Part shown: positions 24,293 to 32,754 of the stretch, piece after piece
How positions within the stretch are numbered: position 1 is the first letter of the stretch
Layout: each line of letters opens with the position of its first letter
NCBI GenBank assembly: GCA_020724425.1
Contig: DYGY01000004.1
Coordinates: forward strand, 1 to 64,000
DNA length: 64,000 bases
Direction: 5' to 3'
DNA from: Thermaerobacter marianensis
GTDB taxonomy: Bacteria; Bacillota; Sulfobacillia; DVGY01
Position numbers and translations under genes: made by a program
The notes under the pieces: model-generated
The model's database searches: none
The model's input: only the letters and a program-made list of their open reading frames with translations
Told to the model about the DNA's origin: nothing

Positions 24293-25021
24293 TTGCTATA
24301 TCAACAGAAGACTTCTGAAGATATTAAGAACAAATCTAAAGATTCCCCAGTCATTCTACCTGTTGGTGCTGTTGAGGCTCATGGACCTCATTTACCTTTA
24401 GGGACTGATAGTATGCTGGCTGAAAAACTGGCAATTATGCTGGCAAGAAGGGTAGGAGGGGTAGTCTTACCCGTATTACCGTATGGTCAGGTTTGGAGTC
24501 TTAAGGATTTCCCTGGAAGTATTAGTATCAGTGATAACTCGTTGATTAACATGGTCTATGATATCGGGTTGGGTGTATTTGAACAGGGGTTCAAATACTA
24601 TGTCATTGTTAATGGCCATTTGGGGAACAGTCTGGCACTTAATCAAACTGCCAGACTGCTATATAGGGACTGTCCTGACCTAAAGGTCTATGTTTTTACC
24701 TATCCTGGACTTGAAGAAATTGCATCTAGAGTGTGTGAGAGTCCTCGTTTGAGTAGTTCATTTTTTCATGCTGAGGAAATAGAGACATCTTTGATGTTGT
24801 ATTTATGTGCACAGGAAGTTGATATGTCTAGAGCGATTAGGGATATACCGGTAATACCTGAGCAGATAGCATATACTCCGATTCCTTGGAGTAAGTTCTC
24901 AAAGACTGCTGTTTTAGGTGACGCCACTCTAGCGAGCAGGGAAAAGGGAGAACAGATCGCTTTATACTGTCTTGACAGGATGGTCGAGATATTAGAGGGT
25001 GACAAAGATGAAGAAGATTGA
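24293..25021 (+). CDS. Creatininase-family amidohydrolase
   Basis: The 242-residue protein matches the creatininase/FAPy-deformylase family of metal hydrolases that open cyclic amides or cleave N-formamides. Visible motifs are 'PVGAVEAHGPHLPLGTDS' (metal ligands Glu and His, Asp), 'IVNGHLGNS' and 'FFHAEEIETSLMLYL'. The start is TTG behind GGGGAGAG. In this operon an amide or lactam in the imported sugar derivative is the likely substrate, which is unusual for a PTS pathway. It overlaps the following aldolase gene. Confidence 0.85.
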   Translation: MLYQQKTSEDIKNKSKDSPVILPVGAVEAHGPHLPLGTDSMLAEKLAIMLARRVGGVVLPVLPYGQVWSLKDFPGSISISDNSLINMVYDIGLGVFEQGFKYYVIVNGHLGNSLALNQTARLLYRDCPDLKVYVFTYPGLEEIASRVCESPRLSSSFFHAEEIETSLMLYLCAQEVDMSRAIRDIPVIPEQIAYTPIPWSKFSKTAVLGDATLASREKGEQIALYCLDRMVEILEGDKDEED

Positions 25022-25703
25022 TGGTTTTCTTGTCTTTAACTTCCTAGTTAAGGATAAGGAAAATCTTGAGGAGATATTGGCTGTAACAGATTGTGTCATC
25101 CCCGGGATTGTAGCGGCTGATTTTAGTGATATCAATCTGGCTGTACAAACAATTGATGAGCTAAAGAGCCTTAGTGAAATAGTTAGTGTGGGTCTAGGTG
25201 ATGATGGTAATCCGGCTCTTTGGGAGAAGGTTCTATTGATAGCTGAACAGGCTAATCCCGGTCATCTAAACCAGCCCTTTGAGAAAAGCAGTTATGTAAA
25301 GGGGTATCTTGAGGGTAAGGGGATGCCACAGCTAGTTAATGCTTTAGTTAATCCCACAGGGAGACCAGGTCTTTTAAGGCTACCCTCGGGTATGGAGATG
25401 GAAGTTGAGAGTTTTTTAGACCTTATCAAGATTATTGGCATTGAGTCAGTAAAACTGATGCCTGCTACAGGTCATCTAGATGAGTTAAGATATCTTGCTT
25501 ACGCAGCAGCGGAAAGAGGTATTAGGGGGATAGAGCCGGCTGGAGGTATTAATGAAAGTAACGTTAGGGAGATTGTGGCTATTGGCAAGGGAAGTGGTAT
25601 CGAGTTTTTTATGCCCCATATATTTGGTTCTGTATTAGATAGGGATACAGGAAGAACTAATCCAGTTAAGGTAGGCAATATTCTTGAAGCAGTGGGGGGT
25701 TAG
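25008..25703 (+). CDS. KDGP aldolase-family protein (DgaF-like)
   Basis: Product of about 231 residues resembling the KDGP aldolase family represented by DgaF of the D-glucosaminate pathway. It cleaves 2-keto-3-deoxy-6-phosphogluconate to pyruvate and glyceraldehyde-3-phosphate. Family-like stretches are 'GLGDDGNP', 'NALVNPTGRPGLLRLPSG', 'ESVKLMPATGHLDELR' with the candidate Schiff-base Lys, and 'GIEPAGGI'. I use the ATG at 25008 behind GAGGGTG rather than the upstream GTG. It suggests that the pathway ends in a 2-keto-3-deoxy acid phosphate. No DgaE-type ammonia-lyase gene is nearby. Confidence 0.8.
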   Translation: MKKIDGFLVFNFLVKDKENLEEILAVTDCVIPGIVAADFSDINLAVQTIDELKSLSEIVSVGLGDDGNPALWEKVLLIAEQANPGHLNQPFEKSSYVKGYLEGKGMPQLVNALVNPTGRPGLLRLPSGMEMEVESFLDLIKIIGIESVKLMPATGHLDELRYLAYAAAERGIRGIEPAGGINESNVREIVAIGKGSGIEFFMPHIFGSVLDRDTGRTNPVKVGNILEAVGG

Positions 25704-25706
25704 GTT

Positions 25707-26441
25707 ATGATTACAGAATATCTTGAAGGCATTAAAGAACTGTTGGATAGACTACAGAAGACAGAGATGAATCAATTAGAGTCGGCAGCAGGGATGGTTG
25801 CTTCGAGTCTGGCTGATGGAGGTATTGTCCATGTTTTTGGTTCAGGTCATTCTCATATTTTAGCTGAGGAGGTTTTCTTTAGGTCAGGAGGAATGGTACC
25901 TGTCAGACCTATTCTAAAGGAAGAACTTATGCTGCATAAGGGAGCTATTAGTTCATCCATGTTAGAAAGACAGAATGACTATGCAAAAGAGTTCATGAAG
26001 ACTGAGGATATCCGGTCAGAAGATGTGGTTTTTGTTATTTCGACTTCAGGGCGCAATCCGGTACCTGTAGATGTGGCTATTCTAGCTAAGGATAAGGGTG
26101 CTTATGTAATCGGGATTACCTCTTTAGAGTATAGCAATAGTCAGCCATCAAGACATAAGAGTGGTAGACATTTGCATGAGGTAGTAGACTTGGTTTTGGA
26201 CAATAAGGCACCTGAAGGTGATGCAATCCTGAGTCATAAGGATATTCCCGTGAGGTTTGGACCTAGTTCAACGATTATGGGAGCTGCCATTTTAAACAGT
26301 ATCCTTGCTCAAGCAGGATGTCTTTTAAAGGAGCAGGGACTTGAACCACCTATCTTTATCAGTGGTAATGTTGAGGGTGCTGATGAGCATAATCAAAAGC
26401 TAATAGAAAAATACCAAGGGAGAATAGAGTATTTATCCTGA
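25707..26441 (+). CDS. SIS-domain sugar-phosphate-binding protein (UPF0309-like)
   Basis: The 244-residue protein has a SIS fold: 'GIVHVFGSGHSHILAEEVFFRSGG' and 'DVVFVISTSGRNPVPVDVA', typical phosphosugar-binding loops. It then has 'GPSSTIMGAAILNSILAQ'. Members act as isomerases, deaminases or MurQ-like etherases, or as sensors. It resembles the UPF0309 group, whose reaction I do not know. In this operon an isomerase or etherase step on a 6-phosphosugar is plausible. The gene starts four bases after the aldolase gene and is followed by HPr. Confidence 0.85.
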   Translation: MITEYLEGIKELLDRLQKTEMNQLESAAGMVASSLADGGIVHVFGSGHSHILAEEVFFRSGGMVPVRPILKEELMLHKGAISSSMLERQNDYAKEFMKTEDIRSEDVVFVISTSGRNPVPVDVAILAKDKGAYVIGITSLEYSNSQPSRHKSGRHLHEVVDLVLDNKAPEGDAILSHKDIPVRFGPSSTIMGAAILNSILAQAGCLLKEQGLEPPIFISGNVEGADEHNQKLIEKYQGRIEYLS

Positions 26442-26456
26442 GTTGGGGGAGAGGTT

Positions 26457-26714
26457 ATGGTTAAGGTGCAGGTAGAGATACAACTGAAATCAGGTTTGCA
26501 TGCAAGACCGACTACTAGGCTTGTCCAGGAAGCCATGAAATATACCAGTGAGATTACCCTTGTTAAGGGTGAACGTTCTGTTAATGCTAAGAGCATGATG
26601 AGTGTGCTCAGTCTTGGAGCTACTAAGGGAGACATCATTGAACTAGAAGTATCAGGAGAAGATGAGGACCAGGCTAAAAATGCGATATTGGATATTCTCA
26701 AGAGTGAAGAGTAG
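26457..26714 (+). CDS. HPr phosphocarrier (second copy, amino-sugar operon)
   Basis: A complete 85-residue HPr with His15 in 'GLHARPTTRLV' and Ser46 in 'NAKSMMSVLSLG'. It is clearly distinct in sequence from the ptsH product at 13865 (PTTRL against PAAKF after the active site). It is followed eight bases later by a second enzyme I, so the operon carries its own full phosphate relay from PEP to the EIIABC encoded upstream. AGAGG precedes the ATG. Confidence 0.95.
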   Translation: MVKVQVEIQLKSGLHARPTTRLVQEAMKYTSEITLVKGERSVNAKSMMSVLSLGATKGDIIELEVSGEDEDQAKNAILDILKSEE

Positions 26715-26722
26715 GTGGTTTA

Positions 26723-28399
26723 ATGATCTTAGAAGGAACAGGAGTATCATCAGGTATTTCTATGGGGAAAGCATTGGTGCTAGAGGATGAGAATATAGCT
26801 ATCTCCAAAAGGGGTAGGGAACCTGTAGAAGAGATAGCCAGGTTTAAAGATGCTCTAGGGTTAGCCAAGGAGCAGTTAAACACCTTGAAAGAGAAAGTAG
26901 CGGAGGAACAAAGAGGTATCCTTGAAGCCCAGGTAATGATGCTAGAGGATCCTCTATTGCTTAACCAGGTAGAGTCAGGCATTAGGGAGCAGTCTGTTTC
27001 TGCTGAATTTGCGGTAGAACAGGTAATGGACTCCTTTATTACGCTGTTTGAAGGTATGACTGATGAATACATGAAAGAGCGTTCTCTAGATGTAATAGAT
27101 TTAAAGAAGAGGTTGATAAAAAACCTTATCGGATTGGTTTCTTCATTAAACATACTTCCTGATGATGTCATTATTGTTGCAGATGATCTAACTCCTTCGC
27201 ATACAGCGGAAATGGATCGAGAAAAGGTGTTGGGGTTTGTACTTTTTAGAGGGGGTAAGACATCGCATACAGCCATAATGGCAAGATCTCTGCAAATTCC
27301 CGCAGTTGTTGGAGTTAGTGGTGAGATAATGACTGGTGATTTCCTAGCTATAGATGGTGCTTCAGGAGTTATTTACGTTAACCCTGATGAAGAAACCATT
27401 GAAATTATGAAAGAGAGAAGGAAAGCTATACAAGAAAGAAAGCTTCATTTGGAGAAGCTTAAGGGAGTCTCAACAGAGACCTTGGATGGAAAAAGAGTTG
27501 AGCTTGTTGCCAATATAGGTAGTATAGAGGATCTAGAATATGTGGTTAAGAATGATGCTGAAGGTATCGGCCTTTTCAGGACAGAGTTCTTATTTATGAA
27601 TAGAGATACCGCTCCTGATGAGGAAGAACAGTATAAGGTATATAAAGAGATACTAAAGACAATGGCTGGTAAGCCAGTAGTTGTTAGGACGTTGGATATT
27701 GGTGGGGATAAGGATATAAGCTATCTTGACTTGCCCAAAGAAATGAATCCGTTTTTGGGATACAGGGGTATTCGCCTCTGTTTAGGGGAAACAGACCTGT
27801 TTAAAACCCAGTTGAGAGCTCTTCTAAGATCTAGTATCTATGGTAACCTGAAGATTATGTACCCAATGATAGCTTCTTTAACTGAATTACAAAAGGCAAA
27901 TGGAATCCTTAAAGAGGTAAGAGAGGAGTTAAGCCTTCAGGGCCTTCCTTTTGGTGAGGTTGAAGTGGGGATTATGATTGAGACTCCTGCTGCCGCCTTG
28001 ATTTCGGATGTATTAGCCCGAGAAGTTGACTTCTTCAGTATTGGTACTAATGATTTGACCCAATATACCCTAGCAGTGGATCGATTGAATGAAAGGATTA
28101 CTTCTCTTTATGATTCCTTTCATCCCGCGGTTCTCTCACTAGTTGAAACTACCATCAAGAATGGTCATGCTAACGGTATTTGGGTAGGGATGTGTGGTGA
28201 GGCAGCTGGTGATAGAAGGATGATCCCTATTCTCCTGGCCATGGGTCTAGATGAGTTTAGTATGAATCCTTCAGACATTTTGCCGGCTAGAGAGTTGATT
28301 AGAAGCTTAAAGAGGGATGAGTTAGAGAAGCTGTTAGTGAAGATAAGGGGTCTTAGTACGGGAGAGGAAGTGCGGAAGCTTATTGATGGGTTGCATTAG
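26723..28399 (+). CDS. PTS enzyme I (second copy, amino-sugar operon)
   Basis: A full-length enzyme I of 558 residues with the phosphohistidine His182 in 'GGKTSHTAIMARSL', the PEP-site motifs 'GLFRTEFLF', 'RTLDIGGDKDISY' and 'SIGTNDLTQYTLAVDR', and the catalytic Cys in 'GMCGEAAG'. It diverges throughout from the first ptsI at 14146, so this is an old paralogue or a transferred copy rather than a recent duplication. It is the last gene of the nagA operon. The pairing with its own HPr suggests insulated phosphate flow or HPr/EI cross-talk. Confidence 0.96.
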   Translation: MILEGTGVSSGISMGKALVLEDENIAISKRGREPVEEIARFKDALGLAKEQLNTLKEKVAEEQRGILEAQVMMLEDPLLLNQVESGIREQSVSAEFAVEQVMDSFITLFEGMTDEYMKERSLDVIDLKKRLIKNLIGLVSSLNILPDDVIIVADDLTPSHTAEMDREKVLGFVLFRGGKTSHTAIMARSLQIPAVVGVSGEIMTGDFLAIDGASGVIYVNPDEETIEIMKERRKAIQERKLHLEKLKGVSTETLDGKRVELVANIGSIEDLEYVVKNDAEGIGLFRTEFLFMNRDTAPDEEEQYKVYKEILKTMAGKPVVVRTLDIGGDKDISYLDLPKEMNPFLGYRGIRLCLGETDLFKTQLRALLRSSIYGNLKIMYPMIASLTELQKANGILKEVREELSLQGLPFGEVEVGIMIETPAAALISDVLAREVDFFSIGTNDLTQYTLAVDRLNERITSLYDSFHPAVLSLVETTIKNGHANGIWVGMCGEAAGDRRMIPILLAMGLDEFSMNPSDILPARELIRSLKRDELEKLLVKIRGLSTGEEVRKLIDGLH

Positions 28400-28453
28400 A
28401 TAGCCCTTGCCGTTTTGGTAATGGTTACATTCTGCTCTGAGAGTGATGTTTGC

Positions 28454-28482
28454 TTGACGTATGTCTTTTCTTTGCTCATACT
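28454..28482 (+). promoter_or_regulatory. Sigma-A promoter for the YcaQ-like gene
   Basis: TTGACG, a 17-base spacer, then CATACT, ending 29 bases before the ATG at 28512. It is the best match to the sigma-A consensus in this short intergenic gap. Confidence 0.55.
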
Positions 28483-28511
28483 GATAACAAACTGTATTCT
28501 AGGAGGACCTT

Positions 28512-29684
28512 ATGAAGATATCTAAAGAGGTAGCCAGAAGATTCTTGCTTGTACATCATCATCTTTTGCCTGCAAGGGAGCTAGAAGGCAAGAATGATAT
28601 TCTGGCATACATAGAGAAGGTTAGCTGTATTCAGTATGATCCTTTGGATGTGGTGGGGTATAACCCCTATCTAGTCTTACAATCTAGAGTGAAAGGGTTT
28701 AAACCATGGCAGCTACAGGAGTTGCTCTATCAGGATAGATTGCTTCTGGATGGCTGGGATAAGAATATGGCAATCTATCTAGTAAGAGATTGGCCATACT
28801 TTGAGAGATACCGTAAGGAAGCTAAAGAACTGTATGGTAATATGCTTGGTGATGTTTCTCTGGCATTATTAGTTGTTCAGGAACAGTTAGAGAAGGGACC
28901 TCTATCATCACTTGATCTAAAGCAGGATGAGAAGATTAACTGGTACTGGGCACCTACTAAGACTACTAGAGCTATTCTAGAGAGTATGTTCCTTTGGGGT
29001 GATCTGGTTATTCATCACAAGGAAGGTACAAGAAAGATATATGACCTAGCAGAAAAGTGTATTCCCAAGGAAGTTCTATATGCTAAAGACCCTAATGATA
29101 CTGATGAGGAGTATTATGCCTGGCATGTGAGGCGAAGGATTGGTGGGGTCGGGTTACTCTGGAACAGAAGATCAGATGCTTTCTTAGGTATCAGTGGTAT
29201 GAAGAGCAAAGAAAGACAGGCTGCTTTTCAATTGCTAGAAGAGAGGGGCGAGATTCTATCTGTTTTTGTAGAGGGTATCAAGGAACCACTGTATTTAAGG
29301 AAAGAAGATGAAGCTTTATTGTATGAAGTCAGGGAAGAAGAGAAGAAGGTATCTTTTCTTGCTCCGTTAGATAACTTACTGTGGGACCGTAAGCTGATTA
29401 AAGAGTTATTTGGCTTTGAGTATATCTGGGAGGTATATAAGCCTAAAGAGGAGAGGAAATATGGGTACTATGTTTTGCCTGTTCTTTATGGAGATAGATT
29501 TGTAGCCAGATTTGAACCTAGTTTTGATAAGAAGAACAGGGTGTTAAGGATTCTTAACTGGTGGTGGGAACCAGGAGTAGTGGTGACTAGAGAGATGAAA
29601 GAAACGATTAAAGAAGCTTTGGATGATTTCTTAGTGTATCTTGAGGGGGATTACATAGATTGGATTAGGCCCTTTAATCTTTAA
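28512..29684 (+). CDS. YcaQ/AlkX-family winged-helix DNA glycosylase
   Basis: The 390-residue protein matches the HTH_42 (YcaQ-like) family: tandem winged helices with the catalytic-type motif 'CIQYDPLDVVG' near residue 37 and the C-terminal 'VSFLAPLDNLLWDRK' and 'YGYYVLPVLYGDRFVAR' signatures. Family members (AlkZ, YcaQ) are DNA glycosylases that unhook interstrand crosslinks or remove bulky alkyl bases. In the AlkZ/YcaQ catalytic Q-Phi-(D/Q) motif, this protein has the QYD form. It stands alone with its own promoter and AGGAGG. The hairpin after the gene overlaps its last codons. Confidence 0.85.
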   Translation: MKISKEVARRFLLVHHHLLPARELEGKNDILAYIEKVSCIQYDPLDVVGYNPYLVLQSRVKGFKPWQLQELLYQDRLLLDGWDKNMAIYLVRDWPYFERYRKEAKELYGNMLGDVSLALLVVQEQLEKGPLSSLDLKQDEKINWYWAPTKTTRAILESMFLWGDLVIHHKEGTRKIYDLAEKCIPKEVLYAKDPNDTDEEYYAWHVRRRIGGVGLLWNRRSDAFLGISGMKSKERQAAFQLLEERGEILSVFVEGIKEPLYLRKEDEALLYEVREEEKKVSFLAPLDNLLWDRKLIKELFGFEYIWEVYKPKEERKYGYYVLPVLYGDRFVARFEPSFDKKNRVLRILNWWWEPGVVVTREMKETIKEALDDFLVYLEGDYIDWIRPFNL

Positions 29685-29700
29685 GATTACAGGGCCTAAT
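29664..29700. terminator. Bidirectional hairpin shared by converging genes
   Basis: ATTAGGCCCT and AGGGCCTAAT enclose a second inner repeat (TAATCT/AAGATTA). The stem includes the stop codon of the glycosylase gene and ends five bases before the 3' end of the converging FG-GAP locus. Confidence 0.7.
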
Positions 29701-29704
29701 CATG

Positions 29705-30181
29705 TCATCTTAGTTCATAATCAATATGGACTGAGATAGTATCACCAAAATGAGTGAAGGTATAGAAGTTACCTTCATTCGTTATTTTGAGGTCAGGGCC
29801 GGATAGTGTTACTGGTATTGGTGAATAGAACTTTACTTCTTGCATTCCTCTGGTGGTGCTTTCTAGAATAAAACCATTTTCTGTTTGGGTTATGTTTAGG
29901 GGTCCGTTGGACCTTATTATATGGAGCTGATCGTTCATAGTAGAGATATCCACAAATGATATTGTTGTAGGTTCTGCTAAGCCGATATAGTAGCCTTGGT
30001 CTTTATGAGTATAGAAGAAACTAGATGTATCAATGTCTTTGTTGCTATAGGTTTCACCTAGTTCGATTTTGAGACCTAGTGTACCGGTATATTCTTTAGC
30101 TAATTCTGGTACGTTTTTGGTATCAGGGTGAATCTGGAGAGTGTCTTCTTCTATGATTATGTTTAGTTCTGTATGGAAGGT
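29705..30181 (-). pseudogene. Frame-shifted C-terminal part of the FG-GAP surface protein
   Basis: The frame is open for 159 codons and is one base out of register with the large upstream ORF. It begins directly where that ORF ends ('TFHTELNIIIEEDTLQIHPD...'). The ORF-track entry 29705-29953 is only its last half, from an internal GTG. The composition and beta-rich pattern continue the upstream protein, so a single-base indel near 30183, at CTTAAACC, must separate them. No start or RBS is present at the break. Either the gene is broken or the assembly has an indel here. Confidence 0.7.
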
Positions 30182-32742
30182 TTAAGCATGGCTCTTGCCA
30201 TTTGTTCTTCGGTCATAAAGTTGTATTCATGTCTATCCTTAAAATCATTCATAAAATTTATTGTTAATATTAAATTATCATAGTGCTTAGTACCTCTATA
30301 CAGGCTGTGTTCGATGTGTTCAAAGTATGTTAAGGGAATATCAAAATGGGCCATGCTCTCCCAGGTCTGGCTATAGTTTAGTGCATGTGGAGCAGGAGAA
30401 AATAGAATCAGGTCTTCCTGAGGGTACAAGAAGGGAATTACCCAGAGGAATTCCTTGCCATCACGGGGAGCAGATCCAACATTAGGAGGATTAAAACCAA
30501 AGTTCCACCATATACCGGCATCGGTAAGGTTCTTAAAGGTTCTAGAGGGTTCTTCTCTGGAAATTCGCCAGGTATGATGGTTGGCGCCCATGTCATCTGT
30601 CCAAGGGATACCTAAAGAATTAAAGGCTTGTTTATGCAGTTTTATCTCACGAATCTCCATTTCATTGTTCTTAAATTCATGGATGTATATATGTGGTACC
30701 AGGGGAACGTATTTGTCCTTAGCATACTGTATGTTTTTAGACAGGCTTTCTTTATGGGGAAAGAACTCACTGTCGATTGCATAGGGAATACCATATTCCA
30801 GCTGACCAATTAAGAGGTCTTTTTTGCCATCGTTATTCCAGTCTACGATGATAGGTACTGCATTGTTACCAATATCAATGTGGTTTGTACCAAAGAAGTT
30901 GCGGTTTTCTCCATTGATATAGCCAGAATCAGTTAGATTGTCTTTATCTCTAAGGTATAGTTTGATTCGTCCGTCTCCTGTTCCGATAAGCAAATCTAGT
31001 TGCCCGTTGTTGTTCCAATCAACAGCGAAGGGTGAGGCATGACGATTGACTTTTACATAGTCTGTTGATGTTTTTAGTGGCTCTCCATTCTTAAAGCAGA
31101 GCTGACCGTTATCTAGATAACCAGGAAAAAGGATGACTTGTCCTGAGCTTTCGCCGACAAGGAGATCATCTATGCCATCATTGTTCCAGTCTACTATAAA
31201 GGGAGTAGCACTGCCACTTACCTGTAAGGGTTGACCATCTACTCTAAGAAAGCCATGATTGGTTAAACGTGCTTGTTCTCTGGTACCGGTATTTAAGAAT
31301 ACAGTGATTCTGCCTTTTTCATCGCCAACTAGGATATCATTTAAGCTATTGCCGTTAAAGTCATAGATCAAGGGTGCTGCTGCTTTGGATACTTCCAAAG
31401 GAGTACCATTGCTTAGCAGTACTTGTTCTTTCTTTTCAAAAAGAGGTTTCTCATCTGTTCCGAGGTTTTCTAGAAAGTATATTCTACCGTTATGTTGACC
31501 AATTAGGAGGTCTTTCTTGCCGTTATTATTCCAGTCTGTCACCTGGGGGTAGGCACGGACAGGCTGATCTAGATCAGCCAAAAGTGATGAATACTGGGGA
31601 TATGAGCCAAAAGTTAGGTAGTCTTTACTGGAAGTAAGTCTTTGTCCAGAGGAATAGAAGGAATCCTCTGTTTCTCCAGCAAAGATGGGCTCTGAATCAG
31701 TACCCTCGTTAATATGGATACTTATGCTACTAACCCATTGGCCCCAGGGATATGAGCTTCTGATTAGCGAATAGCTGGGGATTTGGTTATGTTCTTCAAG
31801 GATATCAATCCATTTAATCATGCTATCTATCGGGAAAGATGAAAGAGATTCATAGTGGTTTTGCCAGGATAGTCCTGGTCTTCCATAGGGACCATGACTT
31901 TTGCTTAAGCTAAAACCATATTTCTCTTTAGAGACAAATTTCACTAGTTCGGTACGGAATAGGTAGTTGGCACTGGCATAACCAAAGTGAAAGTATTTCT
32001 GGTTGTCTTCAGAGATCATGTCAAATCTGGTTATGAACTGTTCATTAGGGAGAAAGTTATTGGCCCAGATGACAGTGCCTTTGCCGTATTGATTGGCTAG
32101 AAGGTATGCTAAACCATCCTGTTCCACCAGAGTTGTTGCTGTGTTGACTTTCGCAGCATACTCATAGTTGATATGGTAGTCAGGGTTAAGTCCTCTATAT
32201 TGTTGGTAGTCACTGGCAAATAGGCGCCAGGTATCCTGTAGTCCTGTTAGATTTGGGCGTACAGCTGGATACGTAAAGTCCATGGCTACTGTTTCTGCTA
32301 TATGCACCCCACTGATTCCGAGAAATTCCTTGGGCAGGTGTTCAAGGTATTCGTGTGAGAGAAAAAGGATGCCACCCTGGTTTACATACTCGATGAGAGC
32401 AGACTCTGTTATTTGGAACTGGGAATTAGCTGACAAACCTGTATCTAGGTAGACCAGGTCATATTGCTTAAGGGATATTTCTGCATCAATGGTTTCTATG
32501 TAGATATTGAGATTAGGTACTAGGGATTGTTCTAGGTGTTGATAGATACTCTGGGAGTTCATCTCTGGATTATCTGTGAGAAGCAGTACATTAATGCTGT
32601 AACTTATTGGGCCTGTATTGGGTTCCATGTCTGTTAATGGTATCTCAGGTTCTTCAACGGTCTGATTGGTATTGGTAATCTGAAAACCGACTATGAATAT
32701 GCTTATGGATAAGATGAAAATTAGTATAAGGTATCTTTTCAT
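30163..32742 (-). CDS. Secreted FG-GAP/VCBS-repeat protein, probable cell-surface carbohydrate-related
   Basis: The N-terminus is a signal anchor ('YLILIFILSISIFIVGF'). Residues 50-260 look like a glutamine-amidotransferase-like/DUF2194-type domain ('INVLLLTDNPEMN', 'EYVNQGGILFLSHEY'). Residues about 390-640 hold five calcium-binding FG-GAP repeats of the form 'DWNNDGKKDLLIGQ'. A C-terminal deacetylase-like region ('WTDDMGANHHTWR') follows. As read, the ORF is 859 residues and loses its tail through a frameshift. The full protein would be about 1010 residues. It heads toward an acyltransferase and an SLH serine hydrolase on the same strand, suggesting a wall or exopolysaccharide role. The start is ATG; a role beyond secreted and calcium-binding is inference. 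Confidence 0.75.
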   Translation of the reverse strand: MKRYLILIFILSISIFIVGFQITNTNQTVEEPEIPLTDMEPNTGPISYSINVLLLTDNPEMNSQSIYQHLEQSLVPNLNIYIETIDAEISLKQYDLVYLDTGLSANSQFQITESALIEYVNQGGILFLSHEYLEHLPKEFLGISGVHIAETVAMDFTYPAVRPNLTGLQDTWRLFASDYQQYRGLNPDYHINYEYAAKVNTATTLVEQDGLAYLLANQYGKGTVIWANNFLPNEQFITRFDMISEDNQKYFHFGYASANYLFRTELVKFVSKEKYGFSLSKSHGPYGRPGLSWQNHYESLSSFPIDSMIKWIDILEEHNQIPSYSLIRSSYPWGQWVSSISIHINEGTDSEPIFAGETEDSFYSSGQRLTSSKDYLTFGSYPQYSSLLADLDQPVRAYPQVTDWNNNGKKDLLIGQHNGRIYFLENLGTDEKPLFEKKEQVLLSNGTPLEVSKAAAPLIYDFNGNSLNDILVGDEKGRITVFLNTGTREQARLTNHGFLRVDGQPLQVSGSATPFIVDWNNDGIDDLLVGESSGQVILFPGYLDNGQLCFKNGEPLKTSTDYVKVNRHASPFAVDWNNNGQLDLLIGTGDGRIKLYLRDKDNLTDSGYINGENRNFFGTNHIDIGNNAVPIIVDWNNDGKKDLLIGQLEYGIPYAIDSEFFPHKESLSKNIQYAKDKYVPLVPHIYIHEFKNNEMEIREIKLHKQAFNSLGIPWTDDMGANHHTWRISREEPSRTFKNLTDAGIWWNFGFNPPNVGSAPRDGKEFLWVIPFLYPQEDLILFSPAPHALNYSQTWESMAHFDIPLTYFEHIEHSLYRGTKHYDNLILTINFMNDFKDRHEYNFMTEEQMARAMLKPSIQN

Positions 32743-32754
32743 TAGACTCTCCTC

